A DNA stretch of 64,000 nt from Bifidobacterium angulatum DSM 20098 = JCM 7096 (GTDB lineage Bacteria; Actinomycetota; Actinomycetes; Actinomycetales; Bifidobacteriaceae). This document shows, piece after piece, positions 1-11,289 of this stretch (the stretch's first letter is position 1; the number at the start of each line of letters is the position of its first letter). The translations under genes and the position numbers were made by a program. The stretch spans positions 1,426,001-1,490,000 of the forward strand of contig NZ_AP012322.1 of assembly GCF_001025155.1 (NCBI RefSeq), read 5' to 3'. Below the pieces are notes generated by a model that searched no databases, was not told the origin of the DNA, and saw nothing but the letters and a program-made list of their open reading frames with translations.

Positions 1-1
1 C

Positions 2-856
2 ACCGTCACCGTGTTCATCGTCGAGGTCGTGGCGGCGTTCATCACCGATTCGTTGGCGCTGCTCACCGACGCCGGGCATATGCTCACTGATGTTTCCGTA
101 CTGGCCGCCTCGACCATCACCGCCATACTGATGCGCCGCAAACCCAACAGCACCCGCACCTGGGGTTGGGCAAGGCTTGAGGTCATCACCGCCGCATGCG
201 GTGCGCTGGTGCTGCTGTTCGTGGGCATCTACGCGCTGTTCGAGGCATGCATGCGACTGTTCGGCGATTCCGAAACGGCGATCAGCGATGTTCGGCTTCT
301 GCTGTTCGTCGGCATATTGGGGCTGGTGGCCAACATCGTCTCCATCACCATTCTTTCCTCGCAGCGCGGCGACAATATGAATATGAAGGCCGCGTTCCTT
401 GAAGTGATGAACGACGCACTGGGTTCGGTAGCCGTGGTCGCATCCGCCCTGGTCATGCTCACAACCGGCTGGGATAAGTTCGACGCGATCGCGGGCGGCA
501 TCATCGCACTGATGATGATCCCCCGCGCAATCAAACTGCTGCACAACGCCGTCCGTGTACTGCTGGAGGAGACCCCGCAGGGGCTGGATCTCGATGAGGT
601 GCGCAAGCATCTGGAATCGGTGCCGCGCGTAGTCGCCGTGCATGATCTGCACGCCAGCACCGTCTCGACGGGTCTACCGATTCTGATGGCGCATGTGGTG
701 GTGGAGAACGGCCTGACCATGGAGGATGGCGCTGCCATTCTCAAGCAGCTGCAGGACTGCCTGCGCGAGCATTTCCCCGTGTCCGTGCCGCACACCACCT
801 TCCAGCTCGAGCCGGAGGGCTACGACTCCCCCTCCGCCGGCGAGATGCATCGCTGA
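2..856 (+). CDS. Cation diffusion facilitator (CzcD-like) efflux protein, 5' truncated
   Basis: The reading frame is open through the left edge of the window, so the N-terminus is missing. The visible part has alternating hydrophobic segments and the CDF signature: a helix carrying LLTDAGHMLTD, whose His/Asp residues form the intramembrane metal site. The cytoplasmic C-terminal domain follows, with a regulatory-type HDLH motif. Members of the family exchange Zn2+, Co2+ or related divalent metals for protons across the cytoplasmic membrane. The exact metal cannot be read from this fragment. The gene runs towards the convergent ldh. Confidence 0.9.
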   Translation, partial: TVTVFIVEVVAAFITDSLALLTDAGHMLTDVSVLAASTITAILMRRKPNSTRTWGWARLEVITAACGALVLLFVGIYALFEACMRLFGDSETAISDVRLLLFVGILGLVANIVSITILSSQRGDNMNMKAAFLEVMNDALGSVAVVASALVMLTTGWDKFDAIAGGIIALMMIPRAIKLLHNAVRVLLEETPQGLDLDEVRKHLESVPRVVAVHDLHASTVSTGLPILMAHVVVENGLTMEDGAAILKQLQDCLREHFPVSVPHTTFQLEPEGYDSPSAGEMHR

Positions 857-1172
857 TCGGCTGCTCAGCAAACCGGCGCGCCTTGCACAAGCCGCATGCA
901 AGGCGCGCTCATCAGCGATACCCGGCAAACCGCATCCTATGCCCGACCGTTCGCCACGTTACTGCGCCACGGCCGATCAGTTCCCTGCGTTCAGCAGCAA
1001 CCGTCCCGATATCGCCCCACGCCGCGAAACAGCATGGCATGCGACGGGTGCGGATACAACGCGACGGAACAATGGCAGAGCACAACAAAAAGCCGCTGAA
1101 ATACACGAAACGGGACGCCACACTGGGTGGCATCCCGTTTCGTGTTATCGTAAAGCCCTTTCAGGGAATGAA
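857..1172. other. Intergenic region between CDF gene and ldh
   Basis: This is a 316-base stretch between two convergent genes. The only structure I see is the strong hairpin at 1104-1144, annotated separately. No credible small gene with a ribosome binding site was found. Confidence 0.6.
1104..1144 (-). terminator. Rho-independent-type terminator of ldh
   Basis: A 17-bp stem (arms 1104-1120 and 1128-1144) surrounds a short loop. Its single imperfect pair is a G-U wobble if read on the minus strand but a C/A mismatch on the plus strand. A T-rich stretch follows on the minus side. Both points favour termination of ldh, although it may also stop the convergent CDF transcript. Confidence 0.75.
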
Positions 1173-2174
<1,002 letters not shown>

Positions 2175-2276
2175 TCATTTCTCACAACATCACTTCAACA
2201 GTACTCACATAACCTGACACTGGCAGCGCTCACATCGGTCACGTGTCTACCAGCAGCGCCATGGAGCAGCCGGCCG

Positions 2277-3803
2277 TCAGTCGATTGCGGCCGCGACGAT
2301 CTGCGCGGATAGACGGTCGTCCACGTCGGCCGACACGCGCACGCCATCATCCAGCCATTGCACATCCTGGACATGCCCGTATTCGCGGATCTGAGAGAGC
2401 AACGCACCCGCCGAATACGGCAGCAGCGCCTCCACATGCACCCCCGGCGTGGGCAGCAGCGCCTCGACGGCCTCCCGCAACTGCCGCACGCCGTCGCCGG
2501 AATAGGCGGAGACGATATGCGCGTCCGGTTCGAGCGCGGCAAGACGCTCCAACGTCGTTTCATCGCACAGGTCGGCCTTGTTGAAGGCCAGGATGCGAGG
2601 AATGGCGGCGGTGCCCTCGATGTCCGCGAGAATCTCGTTGACCGCGTCGATCTGAGAGAACGGGTCGGGATGCGAGGCATCCACGACATGCAGAATCACG
2701 TCGGCTTCGGCCACCTCCTCCAGCGTCGATTTGAACGCTTCGACCAACTGCGTGGGCAATCTGCGTACAAAACCGACCGTGTCCACATACGCGTAAAGCC
2801 GCCCGTCACCGGCCTTGGTGCGTCGCACTGCGGTGTCAAGCGTGGCGAACAACGCGTTCTCCACCAGCTCGCCCGATCCCGTCAAGCGGTTCGTCAACGA
2901 CGACTTGCCCGCATTGGTGTAGCCGACCACGGCGATGGTGGGCAGACCGTATCTGCGGCGCGACCCGCGCTTGACCTCGCGGGCCGGGGCCATCTGCGCG
3001 ATCTGCTTCTTCAACCGTGCGATGCGCGTACGAATCACGCGACGGTCCATTTCGATCTGCGTCTCGCCCGGGCCTCGCGATCCGATGCCGCCGTTCTGCC
3101 CGGCCGCCTGACCGCCCGCCTGACGGGACAGGGAACCGCCCCAGCCGCGCAGACGCGGAAGCATGTATTCGAGCTGAGCCAGCTCCACCTGGGCCTTGCC
3201 CTCACGCGATGTGGCATGCTGGGCGAAAATGTCGAGGATCACGGCGGTACGGTCCACCACCTTCACCTTGGCGGCGTCCTCCAGACCTCGACGCTGGCTT
3301 GGCGGCAGGTCGTCGTCGACCACGATGGTGTCGGCCTCCTCGCGTGCCACGATGTCGGCGATCTCCTTCGCCTTGCCGGACCCGACATATGTGGCGGCGT
3401 CGGGCCTTGAACGATGCTGCAGCAGACCATCGCACACTTCGGCACCGGCGGTCTGCGCCAATGCGGCCAATTCTCGCAGCGACTCCTCGGCCTTGGCCTG
3501 CGTGGTCACGGCGCTCGACCACACGCCCACCAGCACCACGCGCTCCAGGCGCACCTTGCGGTATTCGACTTCGGTGATGTCCTGCAGCTCGCCCAGACCG
3601 GCAACGCGCTTGAGCTGGTTGCGTGATTCACGTTCGGCCCACTCCTCGCTGCCGGAAGGATCGAAATCCACGCCATGCGTGCCGTTGTCGAGCAGCACCT
3701 CGGAGGATTCGGCGAGTACGTTCGCGTCGAATCGGCCCGACTCGCCGTCTGCCGCGTCGGCGGTGCCGGTAATGTCGATATTGTCGCTCAGAGTCAATGC
3801 CAC
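2277..3803 (-). CDS. hflX: GTPase HflX (ribosome-splitting GTPase)
   Basis: The product is a cytoplasmic GTPase that binds the 50S subunit and rescues or splits stalled ribosomes under stress. It has the N-terminal HflX domain with YVGSGKAKE, the linker signature GGIGSRGPGETQIE, and a G domain with P-loop GYTNAGKSS near residues 294-302, DTVGF and NKAD. The frame stays open far upstream (to 4742), but that part is antisense to the divergent methyltransferase gene and is not plausible. I chose the GTG at 3803, which gives about 508 aa, close to actinobacterial HflX. A GTG about 27 bases upstream or ATGs at 3911/3920 are alternatives. No start has a convincing ribosome site. Confidence 0.93.
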   Translation of the reverse strand: MALTLSDNIDITGTADAADGESGRFDANVLAESSEVLLDNGTHGVDFDPSGSEEWAERESRNQLKRVAGLGELQDITEVEYRKVRLERVVLVGVWSSAVTTQAKAEESLRELAALAQTAGAEVCDGLLQHRSRPDAATYVGSGKAKEIADIVAREEADTIVVDDDLPPSQRRGLEDAAKVKVVDRTAVILDIFAQHATSREGKAQVELAQLEYMLPRLRGWGGSLSRQAGGQAAGQNGGIGSRGPGETQIEMDRRVIRTRIARLKKQIAQMAPAREVKRGSRRRYGLPTIAVVGYTNAGKSSLTNRLTGSGELVENALFATLDTAVRRTKAGDGRLYAYVDTVGFVRRLPTQLVEAFKSTLEEVAEADVILHVVDASHPDPFSQIDAVNEILADIEGTAAIPRILAFNKADLCDETTLERLAALEPDAHIVSAYSGDGVRQLREAVEALLPTPGVHVEALLPYSAGALLSQIREYGHVQDVQWLDDGVRVSADVDDRLSAQIVAAAID

Positions 3804-4065
3804 CTCGTTCTTATATTCTCTTTCGGCCACGCTCCCTATGCGCGGCGGGTCATCCGTCGTGCGCCGCCGGCCGTGCGCGACCACGCGAGGCACCATGCGG
3901 GCACGGTTCATTATTATCATCTTGTGAGGTGACAGGCCAGCCTTCGTCCACTTCGCCGTCAGCGAATCATCGACGGATGGGGAAGAACGGCCTACTGCCG
4001 CGACACGGCATGGACGAACATCAGACGACAATCGGCGAACAGCCGCAGAAAGGCCCGGATCAATC

Positions 4066-4701
4066 ATGGCGGAACAGTATTTTTCGGCCGACCCCTCATC
4101 AAAGGACGTACGGCGTACCCTGCACGTGCAGTTGCGCGGGCATGACACCGAAGTCGAGGTATCGAACGGGGTCTTTTCCGGATCCCGTCTCGACCTGGGC
4201 ACTTCGGTGCTGCTCAAGCAGGCGCCGGAGCCGCCCGAGCATGGCAACCTGCTCGACCTGGGCTGCGGATGGGGGCCGATCGCGTTGTCTTTGGCCATGG
4301 CTTCGCCGGAGGCGAACGTCTGGGCGTTGGATGTGAACGAACGCGCCTTGGAACTGACGGCGTTGAACGCCAAGCGCAACGGCTGCGGGAACGTGCGCAC
4401 CGTGCGCACCGACGCCGACGCACTGCCGGTCGAACCGGATGCGATCAGCCCCGACCTGACCTTCGATGCGATCTGGTCGAATCCGCCGATCCGCATCGGC
4501 AAGGAGGCGCTGCACACGCTGCTGATGAACTGGCTGCCGCGCCTGTCGGATACCGGCACGGCATACCTGGTGGTGCAGAAGAATCTGGGCGCCGACTCGC
4601 TGATCGACTGGCTGTCCAACGAACTGGGCGACGGGTATGCGGTATCGAAATACCATAGCGCCAAGGGCTTCCGCGTGATCGAGGTATCCCGCACGGCCTG
4701 A
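4066..4701 (+). CDS. Class I SAM-dependent methyltransferase, RsmC-like
   Basis: This 211-aa protein consists of a single small methyltransferase domain. The SAM-binding motif LDLGCGWGPIAL lies near residues 63-74, an acidic ribose-binding residue is in ALDVN, and the catalytic-type SNPP motif is at about 137-140. Such NPP-containing small-domain enzymes methylate the exocyclic amine of guanine. The closest characterised relative is the C-terminal half of RsmC (16S rRNA m2G1207). The N-terminal pseudo-domain of enterobacterial RsmC is absent, as is usual in Actinobacteria. It is divergent from hflX and followed by hrpA. The rRNA target is inferred, not shown. Confidence 0.85.
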   Translation: MAEQYFSADPSSKDVRRTLHVQLRGHDTEVEVSNGVFSGSRLDLGTSVLLKQAPEPPEHGNLLDLGCGWGPIALSLAMASPEANVWALDVNERALELTALNAKRNGCGNVRTVRTDADALPVEPDAISPDLTFDAIWSNPPIRIGKEALHTLLMNWLPRLSDTGTAYLVVQKNLGADSLIDWLSNELGDGYAVSKYHSAKGFRVIEVSRTA

Positions 4702-4785
4702 TTACCCGCCAAGACATACGCCAACATAGGCGAGCCGTTCAACCAGCCGCCGTTTCACAACCAATCGTTCAAGCTAAGGATGCTG

Positions 4786-7700
4786 ATGAAATTCGTTTAT
4801 CCACCAGAGTTGCCGGTTTCGGCCGCACGCGACGACATCGCGCAGGCCGTACGTTCAAGCCAGGTGGTCATCGTTTCCGGCCAGACGGGTTCCGGCAAGA
4901 CCACGCAGCTGCCGAAGATCCTGCTGGAGCTCGGGCGCGGCTCGCATGGCCGCCAGATCGTGCACACGCAGCCTCGCCGTATCGCCGCACGCACCGTAGC
5001 CGAACGCATCGCCGCCGAAATGGGAGTACGACTGGGCGACGAAATCGGCTATCAGGTGCGTTTCACCGACGATACGTCCAAGGCCACGCGGCTCAGGGTC
5101 GTTACCGACGGCATTCTGCTGGCGCAGATCCAACGCGACCCGAAGCTCAGCGCCTACGACACCATCGTGATCGACGAGGCGCACGAACGAAGCCTGAACA
5201 TCGATTTCCTTCTCGGCTATCTGACCGCATTGCTGCCCCAACGCCGCGACCTGAAGCTCATCATCACGTCGGCGACCATCGATTCGGTGAAGTTCCAGCA
5301 GCATTTCGAGCATGCCCTGCACACCAAAGTGCCAGTGATCGAAGTGTCGGGACGCACCTACCCCGTGCAGATCGTGTACGAACCGCTGGGCGCGGCACCG
5401 GCGCTTATGCATGACGTGCCCGGCTTCGCACGCGGCGTGGACCCTGGCAGCGACGAATACGGCACCGAGGACAGCGCCGGCGAGACCGACATGCCCACCG
5501 CCGTGGCGCGCGCCTGCAGCGAGCTCATCATCCATTCCAGCCATGAGCGCGGCGCACGCGACATTCTCGTCTTCGCCTCCGGCGAGCGCGACATCCACGA
5601 GTTCGAGGCCGCATTGCGCCATCATCTTGGCCCGCGCGCCGAGGATATGCGCCGCCCGGACGCCATTGAGATCATGCCGTTGTTCGCACGTCTTTCCGCG
5701 GCCGACCAGCACAAGGTGTTCGAGTCGCACACGCATCAGCGTATTGTGATCGCCACGAATGTGGCCGAGACCTCGCTGACCGTGCCGGGCATCCGTTATG
5801 TGGTCGATCCGGGCACGGCGCGCATCTCCCGGTATTCCAAGACGGCGAAGGTGCAGCGTCTGCCGATCGAGCCGATCAGCCAAGCCAGCGCCGATCAGCG
5901 TTCGGGCCGATGCGGCCGTGTGGCGGACGGCATTGCGATCCGACTGTATAGCCGTGAGGATTATGAGACGCGCCCGCGGTTCACCGACCCTGAGATTCTG
6001 CGCACTTCGCTGGGTGCTGTGGTGTTGCATATGCTCAGCGTGGGCGTGGCGCGTACGGCCAGCGACGTGACCGATTTCGGGTTCATCGACCCGCCTGATA
6101 TGAAGGCGGTGTCCGACGGTTTCAACGAGCTGACCGAGCTTAAGGCCGTGGCCCGCAGGCACGGCGAGGTGACGCTGACGCATATCGGCCGCCAGCTGGC
6201 GCGTATTCCGATCGACGTGCGTTTGGGCCGTATGGTGATCGAGGCCGCACGCTCCACCTCCCCCAACACGCTTGCCGCGGTGCTGGTCATCGTGGCGTTC
6301 CTGAGCCTGCAGGATCCGCGCGAACGCCCGGAGGAGCATCGCGAGGAGGCCGACCGCATCCATAACCGGTATGCCGACCCGACCAGCGATTTCCTGACCG
6401 CGCTTAATATCTGGGATCGCGTGTTCCAAGCCGATGGCGAGCCAAGCAACAACGCACTGCGCCGCATCTGCAAAACCGAGTATTTCAGTTGGCTGCGCAT
6501 GCGCCAGTGGAAGGATCTGGTCGCGCAGCTGCGTCAGATGTGCCGCGAGATGAAGTTCAAGGTGGGCGACCCGCTGCCGAGTTCACGCGCCGGTCTGGAG
6601 ATCCGCCAGCTGCCGTTGAACCAGCAGGCGGCGCATAGCCTGTGCTGTTCGTGGGATGCCGAAGGCATTCACAAATCCATGCTTTCCGGACTGCTGTCCA
6701 TGATGGGCATGCAGGTGGTGCGCGAACCGAAGGCTTCCGATTTCGCCGGGTTGAAGGGCGCGGCCAAGGCGAAGGCCATCAAACGTGCGCAGAAGATGGC
6801 GAAGAACGACTATCAGGGTGCCCGCGGCACGCATTTCGCCCTGTTCCCCGCATCCGCGGTGGCCAAGTCGACGCCGAGCTGGGTGATGAGCACCGAACTG
6901 GTGGAGACCTCGCGCCTGTGGGCGCGGTATTGCGCCGCGATCGATCCGGCGTGGGCCGAGCCCCTGGCCGGTTCGCTCACCCGCGTCACGTATGCCGAAC
7001 CGCATTGGTCGGGCTCGCGCGGCTCGGCGGTGGCGAGCGCGAAGGTGCTGCTGTACGGCCTGCCGATCGTGCAGGACCGCAAGGTGCTGTGGGGGCGTAT
7101 CAATCCTCCGGAGGCACGCGATTTTCTGATTCGCCAGGGTCTGGTCGAGGGCGATATCCAGCAGCGGTTCAGCTATGACGATTTCGTGCGCAGGAACCTG
7201 CGTATTCTTGAGGATGCCGCGGATGATGCGAATCGTACGCGCCAGATCGCGCAGACCATTACGGACGAGGACCTGTTCGACTTCTACAACCGTGTCATCC
7301 CGCAGGATATAACCTCGCTGGCCGCGTTGGCGAAGTGGTGGAAGACGAATCACGACGCCGATCCGACACTGCTTGACTTCGATCCGGACAAGGTGGAGCG
7401 TCTGAGCGAAACCGATTCGGTGAGCCTGGACGATTATCCGGATCGTTGGCATACGCGCGGCACGGACGGTCAGCCCATCGACCTGCGCCTGTCGTACATC
7501 TACGATCCGACCAGTCCCGACGATGGCGTCACCGTGCATGTGCCGTTGAAGGCGTTGGGGCGTATCACCTCCGACCAGTTCACATGGAATGTGCCAGGCC
7601 TGATGGATGAGCTGCTGCTCGCCATGATCAAGGCCCTGCCCAAGCAGCTGCGCGTGCAGTTCGTGCCGGCGCCCGATGCCGCGCGCAAGATCCGCGCGTG

Positions 7701-8826
7701 GATCGACGAACAGTACCCGAATCTGCCGGGCACCGCGTTGGACGTGGACTGTCCCGATCTGGCGCACGCGTTCACGCAGGCGGCCATCGCCACGGTCGGC
7801 GCGCAGATCCACCCCGAGGTGCTGGGCAAGGAGCTCACCGACCGTCTTTCGCCGTACCTGCGTATGACATTCGCCGTGGAGCAGCCTGTCGGCGGCGGGC
7901 GCAATGCGTCCGGTCACGGCAGACGCAACCCACGCCGGCAGGCGAAGGTGCTGGGCAAGTCCAAGGATCTGAAGGCGCTGCAGGTCAAATTCGCGCAGGA
8001 GGCCGAGGAATCGGCACGCCGCATGGTCAAGAAGCAGGCCGACAAGGCTGCCGACCAAGGCAAGATCGTGCAGCAGGCGAATCTGCTGCACCGTTCCGGC
8101 GCCACCACCGAATCCCGCGCTTCGATGCTGTGGCATGGTGCACTCGACGCGCTGCGCCTGCCTGACGAGCGCATCTCCTCACGCTGGCTGGGCACCGAAG
8201 CGCTGATGCTCGCATCCGCTCCTTACCAGTCCACCAAGGAGCTGGCGCAGGATCTGCAGTTGGCCGCGGTCAAACGTCTGCTGCCGCAGGTGGACAGGCT
8301 CAAGGACGACGAAGCGCTGGCCAACGCCGTACTCGACGTGCGCGAGGTCTACGAGGACACGGTCTACGACGTATCCCACGATGTGATCGCGATTCTCAAA
8401 CGGTATGCGGAAGTCGATAAGGCCGTGAGCGGCAAGGCCGACCTGCCGATGCTGTCGGTGCTGCAGTCGATCCGCGAACACATCGCCACACTCGTGTTCC
8501 CGGGATTCATCGGGCAGACGCCGCCCGAATCGCTCAAATCCGTGGAACGCTACCTGCACGCCGACCTGATGAGACTCGCCAAGGCGAAAAACGACAAGAA
8601 CCGCGACGTGCGCTGGGCTTGGGAGGCGGATGAAGCCAAACAGCTCGTCGACAAGGCCCTGGCCAAAGCGAAAGCAGAACCGGCCGGACCGCGCCATGAG
8701 GAACTCATACGCAAAGCCGTCAACGCACGCTGGATGCTCGAAGAGTTCTACGTAAGCCTGTGGGCGCAGGAACTCGGCACCCCCAAGCCAGCAAGCCTCA
8801 ACCGCATCAAGAAAGCGCTCGCCTAG
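4786..8826 (+). CDS. hrpA: ATP-dependent RNA helicase HrpA (DEAH box)
   Basis: A DEAH/RHA-family RNA helicase of about 1346 aa. The sequence shows the Walker A motif GQTGSGKTTQ near residue 35, DEAH near residue 130, SAT (motif III), and the motif VI block DQRSGRCGR. Winged-helix, ratchet and OB-fold regions and the long HrpA-specific C-terminal domain (DUF3418 type) follow. HrpA helps resolve stalled or collided ribosomes on mRNA. Two in-frame ATGs lie close together (4780 and 4786). The AAGGA ribosome site ends at 4780 and is well spaced only from the second, so I used 4786. A terminator-like hairpin follows at 8856-8904. Confidence 0.94.
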   Translation: MKFVYPPELPVSAARDDIAQAVRSSQVVIVSGQTGSGKTTQLPKILLELGRGSHGRQIVHTQPRRIAARTVAERIAAEMGVRLGDEIGYQVRFTDDTSKATRLRVVTDGILLAQIQRDPKLSAYDTIVIDEAHERSLNIDFLLGYLTALLPQRRDLKLIITSATIDSVKFQQHFEHALHTKVPVIEVSGRTYPVQIVYEPLGAAPALMHDVPGFARGVDPGSDEYGTEDSAGETDMPTAVARACSELIIHSSHERGARDILVFASGERDIHEFEAALRHHLGPRAEDMRRPDAIEIMPLFARLSAADQHKVFESHTHQRIVIATNVAETSLTVPGIRYVVDPGTARISRYSKTAKVQRLPIEPISQASADQRSGRCGRVADGIAIRLYSREDYETRPRFTDPEILRTSLGAVVLHMLSVGVARTASDVTDFGFIDPPDMKAVSDGFNELTELKAVARRHGEVTLTHIGRQLARIPIDVRLGRMVIEAARSTSPNTLAAVLVIVAFLSLQDPRERPEEHREEADRIHNRYADPTSDFLTALNIWDRVFQADGEPSNNALRRICKTEYFSWLRMRQWKDLVAQLRQMCREMKFKVGDPLPSSRAGLEIRQLPLNQQAAHSLCCSWDAEGIHKSMLSGLLSMMGMQVVREPKASDFAGLKGAAKAKAIKRAQKMAKNDYQGARGTHFALFPASAVAKSTPSWVMSTELVETSRLWARYCAAIDPAWAEPLAGSLTRVTYAEPHWSGSRGSAVASAKVLLYGLPIVQDRKVLWGRINPPEARDFLIRQGLVEGDIQQRFSYDDFVRRNLRILEDAADDANRTRQIAQTITDEDLFDFYNRVIPQDITSLAALAKWWKTNHDADPTLLDFDPDKVERLSETDSVSLDDYPDRWHTRGTDGQPIDLRLSYIYDPTSPDDGVTVHVPLKALGRITSDQFTWNVPGLMDELLLAMIKALPKQLRVQFVPAPDAARKIRAWIDEQYPNLPGTALDVDCPDLAHAFTQAAIATVGAQIHPEVLGKELTDRLSPYLRMTFAVEQPVGGGRNASGHGRRNPRRQAKVLGKSKDLKALQVKFAQEAEESARRMVKKQADKAADQGKIVQQANLLHRSGATTESRASMLWHGALDALRLPDERISSRWLGTEALMLASAPYQSTKELAQDLQLAAVKRLLPQVDRLKDDEALANAVLDVREVYEDTVYDVSHDVIAILKRYAEVDKAVSGKADLPMLSVLQSIREHIATLVFPGFIGQTPPESLKSVERYLHADLMRLAKAKNDKNRDVRWAWEADEAKQLVDKALAKAKAEPAGPRHEELIRKAVNARWMLEEFYVSLWAQELGTPKPASLNRIKKALA

Positions 8827-8855
8827 AACACCTGCAACAGCCCGCAAACGCATGC

Positions 8856-8904
8856 GAAGGCTGTGCCGCCCCCGGCCAACACCCGGCCGACCGGCACAGC
8901 CTTC
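8856..8904 (+). terminator. Terminator-like hairpin after hrpA
   Basis: A 12-bp perfect stem (GAAGGCTGTGCC pairing with GGCACAGCCTTC) closes a C-rich loop that can itself pair (GGCCA/CCGGCC). It lies 30 bases after the hrpA stop. There is no clear T-tract, so intrinsic termination is likely but not certain. Confidence 0.6.
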
Positions 8905-8991
8905 CATACGCGCCACACCATCCCCGACCCCACATCCCATCCAGCCACACCCCCTATCTAGCTATCTAGCGCAAGTGACACAATATGGGGC

Positions 8992-10287
8992 ATGACAGAT
9001 TCCACCTCCGTACAACGCAGTATCAACCGTCCCCTAGGCACGCCTCTAGGCAAGCAGCCAACCCGCGTGCTCTTCCTCGGATCCGGCGAACTCGGCAAGG
9101 AAGTCACCATCGAACTCATGCGCCTCGGCGCCTGGGTATGCGCCGCCGACTCCTATGCCGGAGCCCCCGCACAGCAGGTGGCCCACGAAGCCCGCATGCT
9201 CGACATGGCCGACCCCCAGCAGCTCAAAGTCCTCTTCGACGACATCAAACCTGACATCATCGTGCCGGAAGTGGAAGCCATCGCCACCCAAGTACTCGCA
9301 CAAGCCGCCGCCAACGGCGCACAAGTCGTGCCAAGCGCCGAAATCGCAGCCATCTGCATGGACCGCGAACGCCTGCGCGTCCTCGCCCACGAAGAACTCG
9401 GCCTGCCCACCACCCCCTACCGCTTCGCCGGAACACTCGAAGAACTACGCGCAGGAGCCAACGAAGTCGGCTACCCCTGCGTCGTCAAACCAATCATGAG
9501 CTCCTCCGGCCACGGCCAGTCCATCGTCCGCACCCCCGACGCCATCGACGCCGCATGGACCGAAGCCCAGGAAGGCCGCCGCGCACACGACGAAGGCGAC
9601 ATCTCCCGCGTCATCGTCGAAGCGCTCGCACCGCTGGAACGCGAGCTGACCGTGCTCACCGTCAGCTCCAGCGCAGGCATCGTCACCTGCACACCCATCG
9701 GTCAGCGTCAGGAATCCGGCGACTACCGCGAATCCTGGCAGACCCACGAACCAGCCAACCAAGTCGACCCCGGCAGGGCCGACGAAACCGCACGCGCCCA
9801 GCACATCGCCAAAACCGCCGTCGAAGGACTCGTCGCCAAAGCACGCCAATCCGGAGAAACCGGCTGGGGCGTCTTCGGCGTCGAACTCTTCGTACTCACC
9901 GACGGCTCCATCCTGTTCAACGAGGTCTCGCCCCGCCCGCACGACACCGGCATGGTCACCATGATCTCCCAGCGCCTCAGCGAATTCGCACTGCATGCCC
10001 GCGCCATCCTTGGCCTGCCCGTCACCCCCGAACACGTTGCCCTCGCCATCCCCGAAGGCACCACTGCCGCAAGCCATGCCATCGTGGTCGAAGGCGACGG
10101 CCAGGTCACATTCGGCAACACCGCGCAGGCGCTCGTCGAGCCCGGAACCGATCTGCGCATCTTCGCCAAGCCCGAAGTGCACGGCCACCGCCGCATGGCC
10201 GTAGCGCTAGCCATTGGAGCCGACGAGTCCGATGCCCGCGCCAAGGCCGCGCATGTAGCCGATTCGCTCGACATCCGGGTCATCTGA
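8992..10287 (+). CDS. purT: Formate-dependent phosphoribosylglycinamide formyltransferase (GAR transformylase 2)
   Basis: PurT converts GAR to FGAR with formate and ATP, the third step of purine synthesis, without needing formyl-tetrahydrofolate. The 431-aa protein has the ATP-grasp layout: an N-terminal LGSGELGKEV nucleotide fold, the central PCVVKPIMSSSGHGQS lid and ATP loop, and the metal-binding E/N residues in LFNEVSPRPHDTGMVT. No purN is visible in the window, so this may be the main enzyme for the step. The start ATG follows a GGGG stretch. A separate hairpin (10331-10359) separates it from purC. Confidence 0.96.
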   Translation: MTDSTSVQRSINRPLGTPLGKQPTRVLFLGSGELGKEVTIELMRLGAWVCAADSYAGAPAQQVAHEARMLDMADPQQLKVLFDDIKPDIIVPEVEAIATQVLAQAAANGAQVVPSAEIAAICMDRERLRVLAHEELGLPTTPYRFAGTLEELRAGANEVGYPCVVKPIMSSSGHGQSIVRTPDAIDAAWTEAQEGRRAHDEGDISRVIVEALAPLERELTVLTVSSSAGIVTCTPIGQRQESGDYRESWQTHEPANQVDPGRADETARAQHIAKTAVEGLVAKARQSGETGWGVFGVELFVLTDGSILFNEVSPRPHDTGMVTMISQRLSEFALHARAILGLPVTPEHVALAIPEGTTAASHAIVVEGDGQVTFGNTAQALVEPGTDLRIFAKPEVHGHRRMAVALAIGADESDARAKAAHVADSLDIRVI

Positions 10288-10330
10288 CGGCCTGTTCGCA
10301 CTCGCGCCCGCACCCCCGTCCATAAACACC

Positions 10331-10359
10331 ACGGGAGGCTGCGCAATGTAGCCTCCCGT
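10331..10359 (+). terminator. Hairpin between purT and purC
   Basis: A perfect 10-bp stem (ACGGGAGGCT with AGCCTCCCGT) closes a 9-base loop 43 bases after purT, then a weakly T-rich tail. It is probably the purT terminator. Because it lies only 65 bases before purC, a leader or attenuator role cannot be excluded. Confidence 0.6.
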
Positions 10360-10423
10360 TGGTATCTTGTAACCGTCAAGTTCACCAAACTATCTACCTC
10401 CCATACACCAGGAAAGGCGAGTA

Positions 10424-11176
10424 ATGGAGAAGTTGGAAAAGCTCTACGAGGGCAAAGCCAAGCAACTGTACGCAACTGACGATCCGGAGGTGCTCTGGGT
10501 CGAATATAAGAACTCCGCTACCGCAGGTGACGGCGAGAAGAAGGAAGATTTCGCCGGCAAGGGCAGGCTGAACAACCTCATCACCACGCTGATCTTCGAC
10601 CTGCTGAAGAAGCGCGGCATCGACAGCCATCTGGTGGCCCGCGTGGGCGACACCTCCCAGCTGGTCAAGAAGGTCACCATGTTCCCGCTCGAAATCGTGC
10701 TGCGCAACACCGCGGCCGGCCACTTCTGCTCCCGTCTGGGCGTCAAGGAAGGCATCGAGCTCAAGGAGCCGGTGCTCGAATACTTCCTGAAGAACGACGA
10801 TCTGCACGATCCGTTCGTGAACGACGACGATCTGGTGGCGCTCGACGTGTGCACCCGCGAGGATCTGGCCGAAATCGCGCCGCTCGCACGCCGCATCAAC
10901 GAGGCCCTGATCGAGATCTTCGCCAAGATCGACGTCAAGCTCGTGGACTTCAAGATCGAGATGGGCCGTACCTCCGACGGCACGCTGCTGCTCGCCGATG
11001 AGATCACCCCGGATTCCTGCCGCCTGTGGGATCAGCGCGACCATTCCGGCAAGGTCGAGCATCTCGATAAGGATCTGTTCCGCCGCGACCTGGGCGACAT
11101 CATCCCCGCCTACGAGGAGATCGAAAGCCGCCTGGCCGAGCTCGCCAAGTCCGAAGGCATCGAAGTCGCCGAATGA
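10424..11176 (+). CDS. purC: Phosphoribosylaminoimidazole-succinocarboxamide synthase (SAICAR synthetase)
   Basis: PurC joins CAIR and aspartate using ATP to give SAICAR. The 250-aa protein is of the standard bacterial length. It begins with the family signature [14 protein letters not shown] and has [24 protein letters not shown] and [13 protein letters not shown], the phosphate- and Mg-binding regions. An AGGAAAGG-type ribosome site precedes ATG 10424. It is followed by a strong terminator (11186-11220) and then purL, so purC and purL probably have separate promoters. Confidence 0.97.
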   Translation: MEKLEKLYEGKAKQLYATDDPEVLWVEYKNSATAGDGEKKEDFAGKGRLNNLITTLIFDLLKKRGIDSHLVARVGDTSQLVKKVTMFPLEIVLRNTAAGHFCSRLGVKEGIELKEPVLEYFLKNDDLHDPFVNDDDLVALDVCTREDLAEIAPLARRINEALIEIFAKIDVKLVDFKIEMGRTSDGTLLLADEITPDSCRLWDQRDHSGKVEHLDKDLFRRDLGDIIPAYEEIESRLAELAKSEGIEVAE

Positions 11177-11185
11177 CGCACGTAC

Positions 11186-11220
11186 AGCCCGCATCCGCAG
11201 TCTCTGCTCGGATGCGGGCT
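11186..11220 (+). terminator. Terminator of purC
   Basis: A 12-bp perfect stem (AGCCCGCATCCG with CGGATGCGGGCT) has an 11-base loop and is followed by a T-rich tail (TCGTTGTTTC). It sits 10 bases after the purC stop codon. Confidence 0.8.
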
Positions 11221-11289
11221 TCGTTGTTTCACCATCGTTTTCACATCAACCCGTTACATTGTTAGAGCCCTTTTCAAGGAGTTGACCTT

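Noticed and set aside
3804-4742. N-terminal extension of HflX in the same frame
   Set aside because: It is antisense to the methyltransferase gene, has atypical composition and exceeds the normal family length.
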